A program made the translations under genes and the position numbers. From Ascoidea rubescens DSM 1968 (lineage: Eukaryota; Ascomycota; Saccharomycetes; Ascoideales; Ascoideaceae): a stretch of 64,000 bases of DNA. The notes below the pieces were generated by a model that made no database searches, was not told where the DNA came from, and worked only from the letters and a program-made list of their open reading frames with translations. Where the stretch lies: the NCBI RefSeq assembly GCF_001661345.1, contig NW_017962920.1, positions 124,001-188,000 on the forward strand, written 5' to 3'. Shown here piece by piece: positions 12,697 through 22,805 of the stretch. Positions within the stretch are counted from its first letter, which is position 1. Each line of letters opens with the position of its first letter.

Positions 12697-13632
12697 ATGG
12701 TATGTATCTCACTGAATCCACATCCAAACAATAAAATATATCAAATTTTAAATCCACATATACCCCCAAAGTGCTTTTTTTTCTTGTTAGAAACGCTCTG
12801 AGCAAGAATTATCACAGAAACAATCATCAACAACTGAAATGTCTAATTTATCAACAAAAATTTGATTCGTTTTTTTTTGTTTTTTTTGCAATTGATAGCG
12901 TTGTGTTAATAAACTTATTTTAATGTAGAACTGCATCCAATTACTAAATATCAAAATTATTCTATAAACATGATAATTCAAAAGACCATTTGTATCATCA
13001 CAATCTTAACGCTTAAAAGCAGAAAAAAATATTAATCCAATTAATTTCACTTTTAATTTCAATTTATAAATATATTATTTAAAGTGAAATTCATCGTTTT
13101 TCTTAAAATGAATCCAATTGTTGAAATTTTACATGGATCTTAATACTACCCTATCAATTACGTTAAATTATAATAAATATCTCACAAGGATAAATGATTA
13201 TATTTTATTTAAAATTTCAAAAAGTCTCATTAGCCCTTGAGACCTATTTCTAACATTTTGTTCAATTTATAATAGAGCGGCGTTAAAGCATATGAATTAA
13301 AAATCAAATCAAAACAACAACTTGAAGATCAATTGGTTGATCTTAAAAAAGAACTTTTGTCTTTAAGAAGTCAAAAATCTAGAGGTCCTTCTCCAAAAAT
13401 TGGTATTTTAAGAAAAGATATTGCTCGTGTTTTAACTATCATCAACTTGAACCAACGTGAAAGTGTTAGAGCTTTCTACAAAGGTAAAAAATACATTCCA
13501 AAAGATTTACGTGCTAAGAAAACTAGAGCTATTCGTCGTCGTTTATCTGAAAATGAAGCTAAGAAAATCACCTTAAAACAAAAAAAGAAGCAAATTGCTT
13601 TCCCACAAAGAAAATTTGCTGTTAAAAATTAA
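12697..13632 (+). CDS. RPL35: Ribosomal protein uL29 (L35), intron after ATG
   Basis: Large-subunit protein at the polypeptide exit tunnel rim. Exons: 12697-12699 (ATG) and 13276-13632; 119 residues, against 120 in S. cerevisiae. After splicing it begins MSGVKAYELKIKSKQQ, matching the family N-terminus. The conserved KGKKYIPKDLRAKKTRAIRR block and C-terminal KKQIAFPQRK are present. The 576-base intron has donor GTATGT, a TTCTAAC branch-point-like site at 13248-13254 and acceptor AATAG at 13271-13275. Introns directly after or near the ATG are common in yeast ribosomal protein genes. I found no convincing snoRNA within the intron. Confidence 0.95.
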
Positions 13633-14050
13633 TTTAAATAAATAATATTGATTCAATTTTTATTAATGAATGTATCCTACAAATATATCTTTAAGAAATG
13701 CTTTATTTTTATCAGTGTTCATTATTTATATAATTAATAACAGTTTAATTACTTATCTATATCTTCCTTCTATTTGTATTTTATATTAAGATGAATTTTA
13801 TTATTACTAAACTATTTAATAGCAAATGCAAGAAGAAACGGTAATCAAATTAATTTATTCATAAAACAAAAACAAAAATAAAAATAAAACAAAAATAAAA
13901 CAAAAATAAAACAAAAATATCTGTAATCAAATAGAAAAATATAAAAAATATAAAAAAATAAATATAAAAAAGAAAATAGAATTTTTGCACTCAATGTAAA
14001 ATATAAATTAAATCATTCCAAATGTATATTATGGCCGGGCCAAATATAGA
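13633..14050. other. Convergent RPL35/UFD2 intergenic region
   Basis: AT-rich 3' flanks with AAAATAAAACAA-type repeats around 13865-13920. No gene seen. Confidence 0.6.
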
Positions 14051-17000
14051 TTATGGTGGGGAGGTCATTGTGATATCTCCATCCTCTGTTTTACTTTTTT
14101 CTTTTTCAGCCCTTCTTTCAGCTTTAAATGTTTCAATTTTCTGTTTCATTTCTAAATCGGGCTTAACTTCATCCAATTTTAGTGGCATTCTGTTAAATGG
14201 ATCTGTTGGATCATTGAGTAAATGTGCTTTGATAGTGGATCTATCGACCGTAACCTTTGAACTTGGTAAAATGACAGGATCAACCATAAGTTCATACATT
14301 AATGGATCTAGTAATTCATCTGGAATATCTCCCAACTCTAGTTCTTTTTCTTCATCTTCCAATTTCTGGGCTTGGGCTTTATCCCCAAATCTAACAAAAT
14401 CATCAATGAAATCACCTGAAGCTAAACTGTAACGCTGTAAAAATCCTCTTGCTTTTATGAAAAGCTCATGTTTAAATGATCTACTGTCTCTTGAAACTGC
14501 ATTTAGAAACTCTCTTTCTCTTGATAAATTGACAAATATTTTGCAAATATTTAAAAGCAACTGTCTAGGTTGGAAATTAAACTTCAATGGATCTTTGACT
14601 TTTAATTGAGTATATTTTTTTCCTACTAAGGCATTCAAATTATAGTTGAGCATACCAGCTAATCTATCAACAATTTCTGGAGTAACGAATGCTTTTGGTG
14701 TTTCAAGAGTGAAAATTTTGAACAAGTTGACAGTCTTATTCCCTAAATTAATATAAGATTTGGCCTGTCTTTCTATGCTTGCCAAATGATTAGCTAATTC
14801 CTCGTCAGTTCCCTCCATAACAGGTTCTGCACCATTTTTTCTGTTTTCAATTTCGCTTTCTAATTCATGAATCTCAATCAAATCTCTTAATGATTCATCT
14901 AGTAAAAATGTAGTATCGTTAAGCATTCTAGCAACAAATCTGACAAAGAAATCTTTATTTTGGGCACTTTGTTTTTTGAATTGGCTTCTATAAACTTCGT
15001 GATTCCATAAAGATTCTAATATAACTGCCATGTGAAAACGACTGTTGAATTTATCATAAAATTGAGAAGAAGCACCAGTTTTTTCGACAACGACATAGAA
15101 ATCTAATAAAGCATATAGTAAATTGTCAATTATTAAAGGATCAGTTATAAAAACGTCAAACATTATACCAGGGTGACCATTCTGCATTGGTAATGAGCCA
15201 AAAAATAGTAGTTCGACAAAGTTGCCTTTTAAATGAGGATTTCCAAGTATTTCAGGGCATCTCAACATAACAATAACGAATTCCACAAAATGTTTTAATC
15301 TCGGATTATTAAATAATGGATGATTAGCATATTGAATGATATGAGAAGCATAATTGACTAAGCATTCAATGACAAATTCAGGATAGTATCTAAAAGGGGT
15401 AGGTGATTTTTTCCTTAATTCTTCAGCGTTGTCGATATTTTCAATGTTAACTTCATCAGGAATAAGTGGCAAGGTAATTTGGCGAAATGGGTAACTTGAG
15501 TTTGGATCAACAGATCTAACCATAAACACAGAAGCGCCAACAACAAAATCAAATATTTGTAATTGGATCTCTCTATCAAGGAAAAAAGCGTTCATAACGG
15601 TTTTTGAAGCTTTTGCGTTGGTTAACATTAACTCAAATTGGGGTAAACGAATAGCATAAGTTCTTTCAGCAAAGGATAGAGTATTGCCACTAGCTTTCGA
15701 TTTTTCAGTTAATTCTTTTAACCTTTCGACTTGTTGTTCTAGTTGTTTAACTTCTTTTGATACTCTTTCTCGATCTAAAATCAAACCGCCAATACCAAAA
15801 TGTAAGCAGCCTAAGCCTAAGAAAAAACAATCTGAGATAAAATTTGTTTTTTCAGTAGATGCATGATCTTTGGCATATTCTTCATATTCCTTTTCTGTTG
15901 CATTGATTCTTGTTTGATCTTGTAAATCGAAATATGATTGTTTATCAAAGAAAAATTTATCGATTCTATCGAATTTTTTATAAGATGAATCTAAAAATGG
16001 AAGAGACATTTTAAATAAAATTAGAGATAAGTTTACGAAAATTGCATGAGAAGTTAGGCTCAGGTAATCGGCTTGCATACCAGTTCTTAGGTGATTCCAA
16101 TTTATAACGGTGGCAATGTACTTTAAAGTTGATTCTCTGGAATGATTTGAAGCTCTTATTAGTTTATCAAATACAAAGAATAAAAATTCTAGAATTAGTT
16201 TATATTCAGCCTGTAAGGATTCCATCAATCTATCAATTTCTAGTTTTGACATTGCAGCGGAGTTTCCAAGGATTTTTTTAGCAAAGTTGTTATGTAAGGG
16301 AGATAAAGAAAGAATTGGGCCCAAAATAGTTTTAAATTCGACATCAGAAGGATTTTGAGATTCTGATAAGCAGAAATCATCAATATTAGAAAACTCAGCG
16401 GCGATAGCCTTGTCATTTAATAAAATACGATAGATGGTGAAAACTCTTAGATATATTTTATTATCCATTGTAACTTTGTTTTCTAGTAAATATTTTGATA
16501 AATAGGGAACCAAGGAGTTTATAAATTCAAAAAGAGAGCCCTCTGACTTTGCAGTTTTGATCAATTCGAATAGAAAATCGTTAATCAATTCATTGGGATT
16601 ATGTGATAAAAATGGGAAAACAGTTTTTTCGATAGTGTTGTTTAGAAACATGTCAGGGATTTGAAAAGAGCTGCAGGTGTAGTTGAGAGAAAGATTGACT
16701 ATTTGGTCTAGTAGGGCAATTTTTTTTGATTTATATTTTTCATTAAATTTTGAAGAAAAAAGGTTGTTTAAGGCTTTTGATCTCAATTTAAGGGGTTGTC
16801 TTAGAGATTTGATGGATCTTAATTTTGATTTAGCGGATTCCCAAGCATTGAATAGATAAAGAACCGGGTTAGGAACAGCATTTTCAATTGTCATTTCATC
16901 GATGATAGCATCCACAACGTTTTTATTAAATAAAACAGATATGTTTTTGTCGATATCGTCTGAATTAGAGTCAGTGGAAGTTTTTTCATTTATCAAGTCA

Positions 17001-17434
17001 TTATAAGTTGATTTTAAAAATTTGAGTTTCAAATTGGTGTTGTTTGGATTTACAGTTGCCTGAAAGATTTCTTGTAAAGTGTCGTTAACCCAGTTGTTAT
17101 AGTGGTCTTCAAGTTGGGCATCGGATATTATAGGATTTTTTGAAAGTATTTGTTTTGTGGGATGGTTTGGAATGGATTTTTGTTTCAAGGTGTCATTGGA
17201 TAGGTTTTGTTGTTTGATATTCTGAGAGACGAGTAAAGCGCTGAAAGGATTAGCAGATGGAGTGGAGGATCTGGTGGAGGTAGAGTGAGAGGTGGCAGGT
17301 CTAGAAGGATTGGAGTTGTGTTTGGGAGAAGAGGAAGAAGAGGAAGATGAGTGTGGAGCCGAAAGATTGTTTTCTTTATTGTACTTGGCCAAACGTGCTA
17401 GCCTCTTAGCTCTGATATCGTCTGGGTTGTCCAT
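14051..17434 (-). CDS. UFD2: U-box ubiquitin chain elongation factor (E4)
   Basis: 1127 residues from the ATG at 17432-17434; the frame extends nine codons further up, but without an ATG. The C-terminal U-box (about residues 1037-1107) starts IPDELLDPLMYELMVDPVIL and includes DRSTIKAHLL and DPFNRMPL, nearly as in S. cerevisiae Ufd2. The U-box recruits an E2 without zinc; the large upstream alpha-helical core is the Ufd2 core domain. Ufd2 extends ubiquitin chains on substrates handed over by Cdc48 for proteasomal degradation. The N-terminal ~100 residues are a Ser-rich disordered tail. It is longer than baker's yeast Ufd2 (961 residues), mostly in this tail and in loops. The divergent neighbour is the DUF1989 gene, 459 bases away. 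Confidence 0.95.
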   Translation of the reverse strand: MDNPDDIRAKRLARLAKYNKENNLSAPHSSSSSSSSPKHNSNPSRPATSHSTSTRSSTPSANPFSALLVSQNIKQQNLSNDTLKQKSIPNHPTKQILSKNPIISDAQLEDHYNNWVNDTLQEIFQATVNPNNTNLKLKFLKSTYNDLINEKTSTDSNSDDIDKNISVLFNKNVVDAIIDEMTIENAVPNPVLYLFNAWESAKSKLRSIKSLRQPLKLRSKALNNLFSSKFNEKYKSKKIALLDQIVNLSLNYTCSSFQIPDMFLNNTIEKTVFPFLSHNPNELINDFLFELIKTAKSEGSLFEFINSLVPYLSKYLLENKVTMDNKIYLRVFTIYRILLNDKAIAAEFSNIDDFCLSESQNPSDVEFKTILGPILSLSPLHNNFAKKILGNSAAMSKLEIDRLMESLQAEYKLILEFLFFVFDKLIRASNHSRESTLKYIATVINWNHLRTGMQADYLSLTSHAIFVNLSLILFKMSLPFLDSSYKKFDRIDKFFFDKQSYFDLQDQTRINATEKEYEEYAKDHASTEKTNFISDCFFLGLGCLHFGIGGLILDRERVSKEVKQLEQQVERLKELTEKSKASGNTLSFAERTYAIRLPQFELMLTNAKASKTVMNAFFLDREIQLQIFDFVVGASVFMVRSVDPNSSYPFRQITLPLIPDEVNIENIDNAEELRKKSPTPFRYYPEFVIECLVNYASHIIQYANHPLFNNPRLKHFVEFVIVMLRCPEILGNPHLKGNFVELLFFGSLPMQNGHPGIMFDVFITDPLIIDNLLYALLDFYVVVEKTGASSQFYDKFNSRFHMAVILESLWNHEVYRSQFKKQSAQNKDFFVRFVARMLNDTTFLLDESLRDLIEIHELESEIENRKNGAEPVMEGTDEELANHLASIERQAKSYINLGNKTVNLFKIFTLETPKAFVTPEIVDRLAGMLNYNLNALVGKKYTQLKVKDPLKFNFQPRQLLLNICKIFVNLSREREFLNAVSRDSRSFKHELFIKARGFLQRYSLASGDFIDDFVRFGDKAQAQKLEDEEKELELGDIPDELLDPLMYELMVDPVILPSSKVTVDRSTIKAHLLNDPTDPFNRMPLKLDEVKPDLEMKQKIETFKAERRAEKEKSKTEDGDITMTSPP

Positions 17435-17893
17435 AGCCTGAAAGCAAAAGCAGCAAAACAAAAAAAAAGAAGATTACCAAGAAGGGAAGATCATACAGTG
17501 GTGGTGGATTAGATGGATTAGCTGTTTGGCCACCAGAAGAACCCTCTTTGATAACGAGCAAGAGTCTGAGGCGGTCGGAAGTCGCATTTACGAGCTGTCA
17601 TACGCGTGACAAAGAGAGACCACAAAGATGGTTCTCGGCAGAAGAGGGCAGAAGTGGCCGAGAGAAGTCTCCGCGAGGTCGGAGAGCGAAGTCCGAGGAG
17701 TGTGTTTTGGATTTTCGATTTTTCGACTTTGGATGGATTTATTTGCCATTTGCTTATCTACTGATCTGCTTCTCAACAAACTGAGGGACATTATATAAAT
17801 GGCTGTGGTGCGAGGGGTTTCTTTTTTTCTTTCCTTATGCGTTGGTGTATGATTTGAGCGAAGCACTGTCGTATTGAAGAATTATAGTCGAGT
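17435..17893. promoter_or_regulatory. Divergent UFD2/DUF1989 promoter with GATA site and TATA box
   Basis: A CTTATC (GATAAG on the minus strand) at 17753-17758 and a TATATAAA box near 17791-17798 lie upstream of the DUF1989 gene. GATAAG is the Gln3/Gat1 site of nitrogen catabolite control, which would suit a urea-linked gene, but a single six-base site is weak evidence. Confidence 0.4.
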
Positions 17894-18808
17894 ATGTCCT
17901 CACAAACAGCAAAGGTTACGAAGACTGGGTTACCAACTCCCATGCCAGCATACTTTCCAATGGAAGGATCGCCATTGTATGCTGACAGAGAATTTTATAA
18001 AAGGGTCCATGAGAGCTCGAAGAAGCTAGTCTGGAAGGAGATTGTGCCAATCAGATCAGGAAAAGCCTGGAAGGTTCCCAAGGGACATGTTTGCAGAATT
18101 ACTACGCCCGAGGGACCGCAAGTGGGTGATTTAAATATATTCAACTACCACAATCCAAGAGAAAGATTTTGGGCTGCAAGAACCAGACAATTGCATTCTG
18201 CTCATGTTTCTACATACGACAGATTATGGTCGAATTTGCCATACTTGAGACCAATGGCGACCATTACTGGTGATTCAATTGACTATGGGCTAGATGATCA
18301 GGGAGGCAGATGCCACGATTTGCTAGGAACAAGATGCGATCCATATGTCGACAAGTTGTTGTCTGGACAAGACAACGATTTCCACTGCCATTCCAATTTG
18401 ACCAGAGCCATCCTCCCATACGGGCTAACCGAGTTTGACGTGCACGATGTGTTGAATGTGTTTCAATTGACAGGGCTAAACGAAAACGACCAGTACTTTA
18501 TGGAAACATGTCCTGCCAAAGCTGGTGACTACTTTGAGTTCTTTGCTGAGATAGACTTGTTGTGTGCCCTCTCGACCTGTCCTGGAGGCGACCTCTCGAC
18601 GTGGGGCTGGGGCGAAGGCGACGAGGCCAGTGGGTCGAAGAGCAGCGAGGACGACATGGTCAAGTGCTGCAGGCCCTTGGGCATTGAGCTCTACGAGATA
18701 GACAAGGCAGACGTGTTGCAGCAGTGGAGTGAACCTGGGTTCATCAACTACAAGGGCAACCATGGCTTGCAGTTCCCAGTGTTCAACAAGCAGAACAGGC
18801 AGTGGTAA
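17894..18808 (+). CDS. DUF1989 protein (urea carboxylase-associated family)
   Basis: 304 residues. The conserved core of the DUF1989 family is visible: a PEGPQVGDLNIFNYHNPRERF-like segment, then HDLLGTRCDPY, the FHCHSNLTRAI stretch, and a C-terminal CPGGDLSTWG. In bacteria members are encoded next to urea carboxylase or guanidine carboxylase and are thought to act in urea or guanidine breakdown; conserved Cys and His suggest metal binding. The fungal protein's substrate is not established. No urea amidolyase gene is in this window, but the amidase at 38.3 kb is another nitrogen-release enzyme. GC content and codon choice (many C/G-ending codons) differ from the AT-rich neighbours, which could reflect expression level or a distinct origin. 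Confidence 0.8.
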   Translation: MSSQTAKVTKTGLPTPMPAYFPMEGSPLYADREFYKRVHESSKKLVWKEIVPIRSGKAWKVPKGHVCRITTPEGPQVGDLNIFNYHNPRERFWAARTRQLHSAHVSTYDRLWSNLPYLRPMATITGDSIDYGLDDQGGRCHDLLGTRCDPYVDKLLSGQDNDFHCHSNLTRAILPYGLTEFDVHDVLNVFQLTGLNENDQYFMETCPAKAGDYFEFFAEIDLLCALSTCPGGDLSTWGWGEGDEASGSKSSEDDMVKCCRPLGIELYEIDKADVLQQWSEPGFINYKGNHGLQFPVFNKQNRQW

Positions 18809-19087
18809 CAGAAAAAAGAAAGCACCGCACCGCTGGCTCCGTTCTGTCAAGTCAATCTGATGATGCAGCACAAAATCAACCACACCACTTTCACTCTTCG
18901 AGTATTCTATTGTGATGCCTCTGGTTGCTCTATTTGCTATCATTCTGCTATGCCTCTGCTTTATATAAGCTCACCCAATTCTCTTCTCTTTCTTTTTCTC
19001 TTTTCTTCTCTACCATTTTCTCACTGCCTTGTCTTTTATATACCATCTCTATAATCCACAGCCACTCCGACTCTACTTCAATTCACA
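18809..19087 (+). promoter_or_regulatory. FBA1 promoter
   Basis: A TATATAA box near 18962-18968, about 120 bases before the FBA1 ATG, followed by a CT-rich leader, as usual for highly expressed glycolytic genes. Confidence 0.6.
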
Positions 19088-20170
19088 ATGGGTGTTCAAG
19101 ACGTTTTATCAAGAAAAACCGGTGTCATTGTTGGCGACGATGTTCGTGCTTTGTTTAACTACGCCCAAACAAAGGGTTTTGCCATTCCTGCCATCAATGT
19201 AACCTCCTCTTCCACTGTTGTTGCTGCTTTGGAAGCTGCCAGAGACAACAATTCCCCCATCATTCTCCAAACCTCCCAGGGTGGTGCCGCCTACTTTGCC
19301 GGTAAAGGTGTCTCCAACAAGGACCAATACGCCTCAATCCAAGGCTCAATTGCTGCTGCTCACTATATCAGGTCAATTGCTCCTGCTTATGGTATCCCAG
19401 TTGTCTTGCACACTGACCACTGTGCTAAAAAATTACTACCTTGGTACGATGGTATGATCAAAGCTGATGAAGAATACTTTGCCAAAAACGGTGAACCATT
19501 ATGGTCTTCTCATATGTTGGACTTGTCTGCTGAAGTTGATGAAGAAAACATTTCAACCTGTGTCAAGTACTTCACCAGAATGGCTAAAATGAACCAATGG
19601 TTGGAAATGGAAATCGGTATCACTGGTGGTGAGGAAGATGGTGTCAATAACGAGTCTGTTGACAAGGAATCCCTCTACACCTCATCTGAAACCGTTTACT
19701 CAGTCTACGAAGCTCTTGCTCCAATCTCCCCAAACTTCTCCATTGCTGCCGCCTTTGGTAACGTCCATGGTGTCTACAAACCCGGTAACGTTGTCCTTAG
19801 ACCTTCAATCTTAGGTGAACACCAATTGTACGCTAAAAATCAATTATCCTCTGACAAATCTTTCCCATTATACCTTGTCTTCCACGGTGGTTCGGGTTCT
19901 ACTCAAGAAGAATTTGATATTGCAATCAAGAATGGTGTGGTGAAAGTCAACCTTGACACTGACTGTCAATACGCTTATTTGGCTGGTATTAGAGATTACG
20001 TTCTCAACAAAAAAGACTACATCTTGAAAATGGTTGGTAATCCAGAGGGCGACGACAAACCAAACAAGAAATATTTCGATCCAAGAGTCTGGGTTAGAGA
20101 AGGTGAAAAGACAATGACAATAAGAGTCTCCCAAGCCTTGGATATCTTCCACACTAAAGACCAATTATAA
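19088..20170 (+). CDS. FBA1: Class II fructose-bisphosphate aldolase
   Basis: 360-residue zinc-dependent aldolase that splits fructose 1,6-bisphosphate into dihydroxyacetone phosphate and glyceraldehyde 3-phosphate in cytosolic glycolysis and gluconeogenesis. Motifs include VVLHTDHCAKK (catalytic Asp and a zinc His), EMEIGITGGEEDGV, AAFGNVHGVY (zinc His) and FHGGSGS, NLDTDCQYAY for phosphate binding. Length matches the 359-residue S. cerevisiae protein. Codons are strongly biased to the C-ending and other preferred forms of an abundant protein. Converges on ATP3, 290 bases away. Confidence 0.98.
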   Translation: MGVQDVLSRKTGVIVGDDVRALFNYAQTKGFAIPAINVTSSSTVVAALEAARDNNSPIILQTSQGGAAYFAGKGVSNKDQYASIQGSIAAAHYIRSIAPAYGIPVVLHTDHCAKKLLPWYDGMIKADEEYFAKNGEPLWSSHMLDLSAEVDEENISTCVKYFTRMAKMNQWLEMEIGITGGEEDGVNNESVDKESLYTSSETVYSVYEALAPISPNFSIAAAFGNVHGVYKPGNVVLRPSILGEHQLYAKNQLSSDKSFPLYLVFHGGSGSTQEEFDIAIKNGVVKVNLDTDCQYAYLAGIRDYVLNKKDYILKMVGNPEGDDKPNKKYFDPRVWVREGEKTMTIRVSQALDIFHTKDQL

Positions 20171-20460
20171 TTATAATTCATTTCAATTATACATAATCAT
20201 CTTTTTTTACATTTATAGATAAATATTTTCACTACTTTATAAACGTATTTTCTTCCTAATACTTTTTGGTTTAATAGTAATATTTATTTGAATATTGAAA
20301 AAATTTCTTTAAAAATTTATACATATATATATATATATAAATTATTGCGTAAAATCATTATTATTGTTATTATTGTATAAAAAATCATTACGACCCTTTT
20401 TGCTGTTTTTTTGTTATTTAGTTAATCAATCAATTAATTAATAATTAATTAACTAATTGC

Positions 20461-21369
20461 TTAATCTAATGATGAAGCACCAGTAATAATATCAACCAAC
20501 TCATTAGTGATAACTGCTTGTCTAGTTCTGTTATAAAGAATAGAGTATTTACTAATCATATCACCAGCATTCTTTGATGCATTATCCATAGCATTTCTTC
20601 TGGCTGAAACCTCTGATGCATATCCCTCGGCCATTGCACTGTAAATACCATTGGCTAATGAAAATTCACTGAAACTAGCTGGAATATTAGAATCAGCATC
20701 AAGCTCAAACAATGTCAATTTGGGTGAATTTGAAACAGATTCAGGAGTAAATGCTGGTTTGGCAGTGGCTTCAAATGAAACTCCAGAAACAAACTTGTTA
20801 TATAAGATTTGAATATTATCGTAGGTTTTACCTTTGGTTTCCTTTAAAATCTCATCGGCAATTAATGTGGCTTCGGTAAAATTTGGAGTTTCTTTACCAA
20901 CACCACTAATAGCTAAAATCAAATTCTCTGGATGGGTTCTGGTTAATTGAGATTTGATTTTTTCTCCAACAGCAACAATATCAGCATCAGGATATTCCTT
21001 CAATTGAAGTCTAGTTGCCTTAGCGATTTGAGAATGAATTGATCCACATAATCCCTTATCTGATGAAACAGAAATTATTAAAGCTTTTGGAGATTCAGAA
21101 GTTGATGCAGCTGTTTCGGCATTTTCATAAAACTCTTTTTCACCAGAAGTGTAAACTCTTGAAGTAGTCATTGCACGTTGAGCTTTATTCAAACGAGTAG
21201 AAGCAACAACCTTCATGGTATTGGTAATCTTTTCAATGTTTTTAATAGATTTTAAACGGGTTTCAATTTCACGTAAAGTAGCATAGTTTCTAATTAATAA
21301 TCAAAAAATAACAATTCAATAATTCATTAGTAATTTATACTTTAAAGAAATTATAACTAACTATTCTCC

Positions 21370-21400
<31 letters not shown>

Positions 21401-21677
21401 CAAATTTAAACAAGATAAATGATTTTGATGTTTCTTGATGCACAGTTTTTTGATCTCTTCTGGCATATCTTTAGATCCTCATCCCGGATTTGAACAATTC
21501 AAATTGTATTATTATTTCCAATATTGTTTATAAACATATTATCTGCATTTAAAATCAAACTTCTCAATGTTTAAATCATTTTGATGAGCTGTGATTAACT
21601 CTAGAAAGACAATAGGATACATACCTGGCTTGAGAACCAGCAACATAAACAGCTTTGGCACCAAATCTAGTAAACAT
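20461..21677 (-). CDS. ATP3: F1-ATPase gamma subunit, two exons
   Basis: Central-stalk subunit of mitochondrial ATP synthase. Exons: 21625-21677 and 20461-21289, giving 293 residues. Exon 1 encodes MFTRFGAKAVYVAGSQA, a basic amphipathic mitochondrial presequence; after splicing the protein continues RNYATLREIETRLKSIKNIE, matching Atp3. The conserved DKGLCGSIHSQ and the highly conserved C-terminus RRNAMDNASKNAGDM...ITNELVDIITGASSL are intact. Intron 21290-21624 (335 bases): donor GTATGT, TACTAAT branch point at 21326-21332, acceptor TTAG. Without exon 1 the frame would start at an internal Met and lack the presequence, so the two-exon model is firmly preferred. Confidence 0.96.
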
Positions 21678-22722
21678 TTTCGATAATATGGATATAATTT
21701 GTTTCTAGATTAAAATCAATATTAAAATCACTTGAAAATTGTGCAATATATTATCGATTATAATGAATATCTCCCTTAACAAATTGGGGTGTCTCCAGGA
21801 AGAATTAGAGTATTTTCTTTGGTGAAAAAGTTCCCATCTCTGATTTGCCAATCAAAATCAAATCACGTGCTGTAGGTCACATGAATGATGCAGGATGTGA
21901 TTTATCAGCGCTGAGTCATTCAGTGCAATTTCAAAACGATACCAAAGCAAGGTTTTTCAACAAGACTGCGAGGGCAGAGACAAAAGTTTGCAGCCCTATG
22001 TGCTAGACTCTTTTCTGTCTTTGTTCACTCCATATTAGGTGCTCAACCGGTTCCAACGAGAACACTTTTTGAAGATGATCTTTCCAAAGCTGTTTTCTCT
22101 TCCAAGATGCCCTTTTCCCACCAAATCAACATGAAATCCACGCCCACGGGTTTCATTCTTCACGCACTCCAACGCAAATATGCGTCCTACTTGCGTGGTG
22201 CACCCGTAGTGCTGGTGCAGAGCAGCCCAGTTTCAAGCCTTTTTGGGTGAGTGTTGAGATTTATTTTTAACCATTTCCTAATTGGGCTAAAATCAAAATA
22301 AACCTATTTCTGTTTCCTTGTGGAATAAGGTGCAAGATTATTGAAATTCACCCATTCAGCTTACCATTAAACTGCTTCCAAAAGATTTATTGGTTTTCTT
22401 ATACCAGCTTTTTTGCTATTTTATTCATCAACTTTATCCTCAAATCCACCACCAAAGAAACCTCAAACTCCTTTTGATATTCTTTTTTAAAAATTATATG
22501 TTGCTAATAATACTAATAATATTACCAAGTTTTGAAGTGCCTTCTTTTTAAGCTTCGAGCAACATTGTACAACTTTACAACTCAGAATCCTTCAAGCCTG
22601 AATTAAGAATATTGGATTAAAATTTCTTCATTAATAATTAAAAACCTCTACAATATTCTTTCGAATCTTTTCCAAACACATTCGCTACCATAACTAAATA
22701 ATATACAACAACTATACCCAGC

Positions 22723-22759
<37 letters not shown>

Positions 22760-22805
22760 TCAATAATACCAACAACGGCCAACAAAAATTACAGTTTTTA
22801 TAAAA
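21678..22805. other. Divergent ATP3/KNR4 intergenic region
   Basis: 1.1 kb. The ATP3-proximal part has candidate sites listed separately. A short ORF (ATG at 22107, 47 codons) has no recognisable homology. An (AAT)n microsatellite occupies about 22727-22758, just before KNR4. Confidence 0.5.
21848..21869. promoter_or_regulatory. CCAAT box and CACGTG in the ATP3 promoter
   Basis: CCAAT at 21848-21852 and CACGTG at 21864-21869, about 170-190 bases upstream of ATP3. CCAAT is the Hap2/3/4/5 site that activates respiratory genes, fitting ATP synthase; CACGTG is a Cbf1-type site. Confidence 0.5.

Noticed and set aside
12700-13275. snoRNA inside the RPL35 intron
   Set aside because: No C and D box pair or H/ACA structure visible despite the length of 576 bases.
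17434-17461. Intron before the UFD2 ATG (TTTCAG acceptor)
   Set aside because: No branch point and no convincing donor; the ATG at 17432-17434 needs none.
22107-22250. 47-codon ORF followed by a GTGAGT, as a leader exon of KNR4
   Set aside because: KNR4 already starts with its family N-terminus at 22806, and the acceptor side is unconvincing.
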